Shown here: piece after piece, positions 14,411 to 14,462 of the stretch
Numbering within the stretch: position 1 is the first letter of the stretch
How the letters are laid out: each line of letters begins with the position of its first letter
NCBI GenBank assembly: GCA_904501975.1
Contig: CAJGCZ010000045.1
Coordinates: forward strand, 1 to 14,462
Origin: an uncultured Akkermansia sp.
Lineage (GTDB): Bacteria; Verrucomicrobiota; Verrucomicrobiia; Verrucomicrobiales; Akkermansiaceae
DNA length: 14,462 nucleotides
Reading direction: 5' to 3'
Made by a program: the position numbers and the translations under genes
Notes under the pieces: generated by a model
The model's input: only the letters and a program-made list of their open reading frames with translations
Databases searched by the model: none
Told to the model about the DNA's origin: nothing

Positions 14411-14440
14411 GGGGGAAGGACGACAATGAGTCCTTCCCCC
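14411..14440. other. Perfect 11-bp hairpin upstream of psd, no T-run
   Basis: GGGGGAAGGAC (14411-14421) and GTCCTTCCCCC (14430-14440) are perfect inverted repeats around an 8-nt loop. Neither strand has a proper T-tract after the stem, so it is not a textbook intrinsic terminator. It may mark the end of a gene beyond the window, a protein-binding dyad or part of a repeat. The rest of 14295-14462 holds no gene I can support. Confidence 0.55.
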
Positions 14441-14462
14441 TTGTGGAAGCGATGAAATAAAA

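Noticed and set aside
12346..14460. A 704-residue open frame on the plus strand
   Set aside because: It runs antisense across psd and the 509-residue membrane protein, is extremely rich in Arg, His and Gln, and shows no domain. It is a shadow of the G+C-rich codons of the real genes.

Overview
The window most likely comes from a Gram-negative bacterium of the PVC superphylum, probably Verrucomicrobiota; the exact lineage cannot be fixed from sequence alone. Three things point there. LpxC (lipid A deacetylase) is fused to FabZ (hydroxyacyl-ACP dehydratase) in one polypeptide, a layout known from Bacteroidetes and some PVC bacteria. The phosphatidylserine decarboxylase is of the roughly 300-residue Chlamydia-like type with a GGST cleavage site. 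A complete rpmH-rnpA-yidD-yidC cluster lies directly downstream of lpxC-fabZ. RND efflux, lipid A synthesis and PE synthesis all fit a cell with an outer membrane.

Layout. 1-2229 (minus): N-terminal 743 codons of an AcrB-type RND efflux permease, cut by the window edge. 2377-3618 (plus): unrecognised multi-pass membrane protein. 3648-4196 (minus): rubrerythrin. 4389-5248 (minus): A+T-richer two-gene module, a small acidic protein followed by a zeta-toxin-like P-loop kinase with ATGA overlap, probably toxin-antitoxin. 5355-6671 (plus): lpxC-fabZ. 6811-9649 (plus): rpmH, rnpA, yidD, yidC, ending in a strong intrinsic terminator. 9962-11443 (plus): acetyl-CoA hydrolase/CoA-transferase. 13354-14256 and 11800-13329 (minus): psd followed closely by a second unrecognised membrane protein.

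Two patterns run across the genes. First, six genes have a well-formed sigma70-type promoter (17 or 18 nt spacer) whose -10 box ends only 7-14 nt before the start codon. This predicts leaderless or ultra-short-leader mRNAs, and it favours start codons downstream of those given by the longest open frames for lpxC, the 2377 gene and the CoA-transferase. rpmH is the exception, with a leader of about 55 nt carrying a GAAA tetraloop hairpin. Second, the CoA-transferase is bracketed by two copies, in opposite orientation, of a MITE-like non-coding element (9708-9903 and 11446-11795). The elements have identical 14-bp inverted ends and conserved internal hairpins, and the second has an internal core duplication. 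They fill nearly the whole space between neighbouring genes.

Functionally, much of the window is envelope biogenesis: lipid A (LpxC-FabZ), membrane protein insertion (YidC, YidD), PE synthesis (Psd) and efflux (RND). Around these are oxidative-stress defence, acyl-CoA/acetate metabolism and one probable acquired module. No tRNA, rRNA, CRISPR array or intact insertion sequence was seen. The best candidates for something undescribed are the repeat element and the promoter-to-start-codon arrangement.
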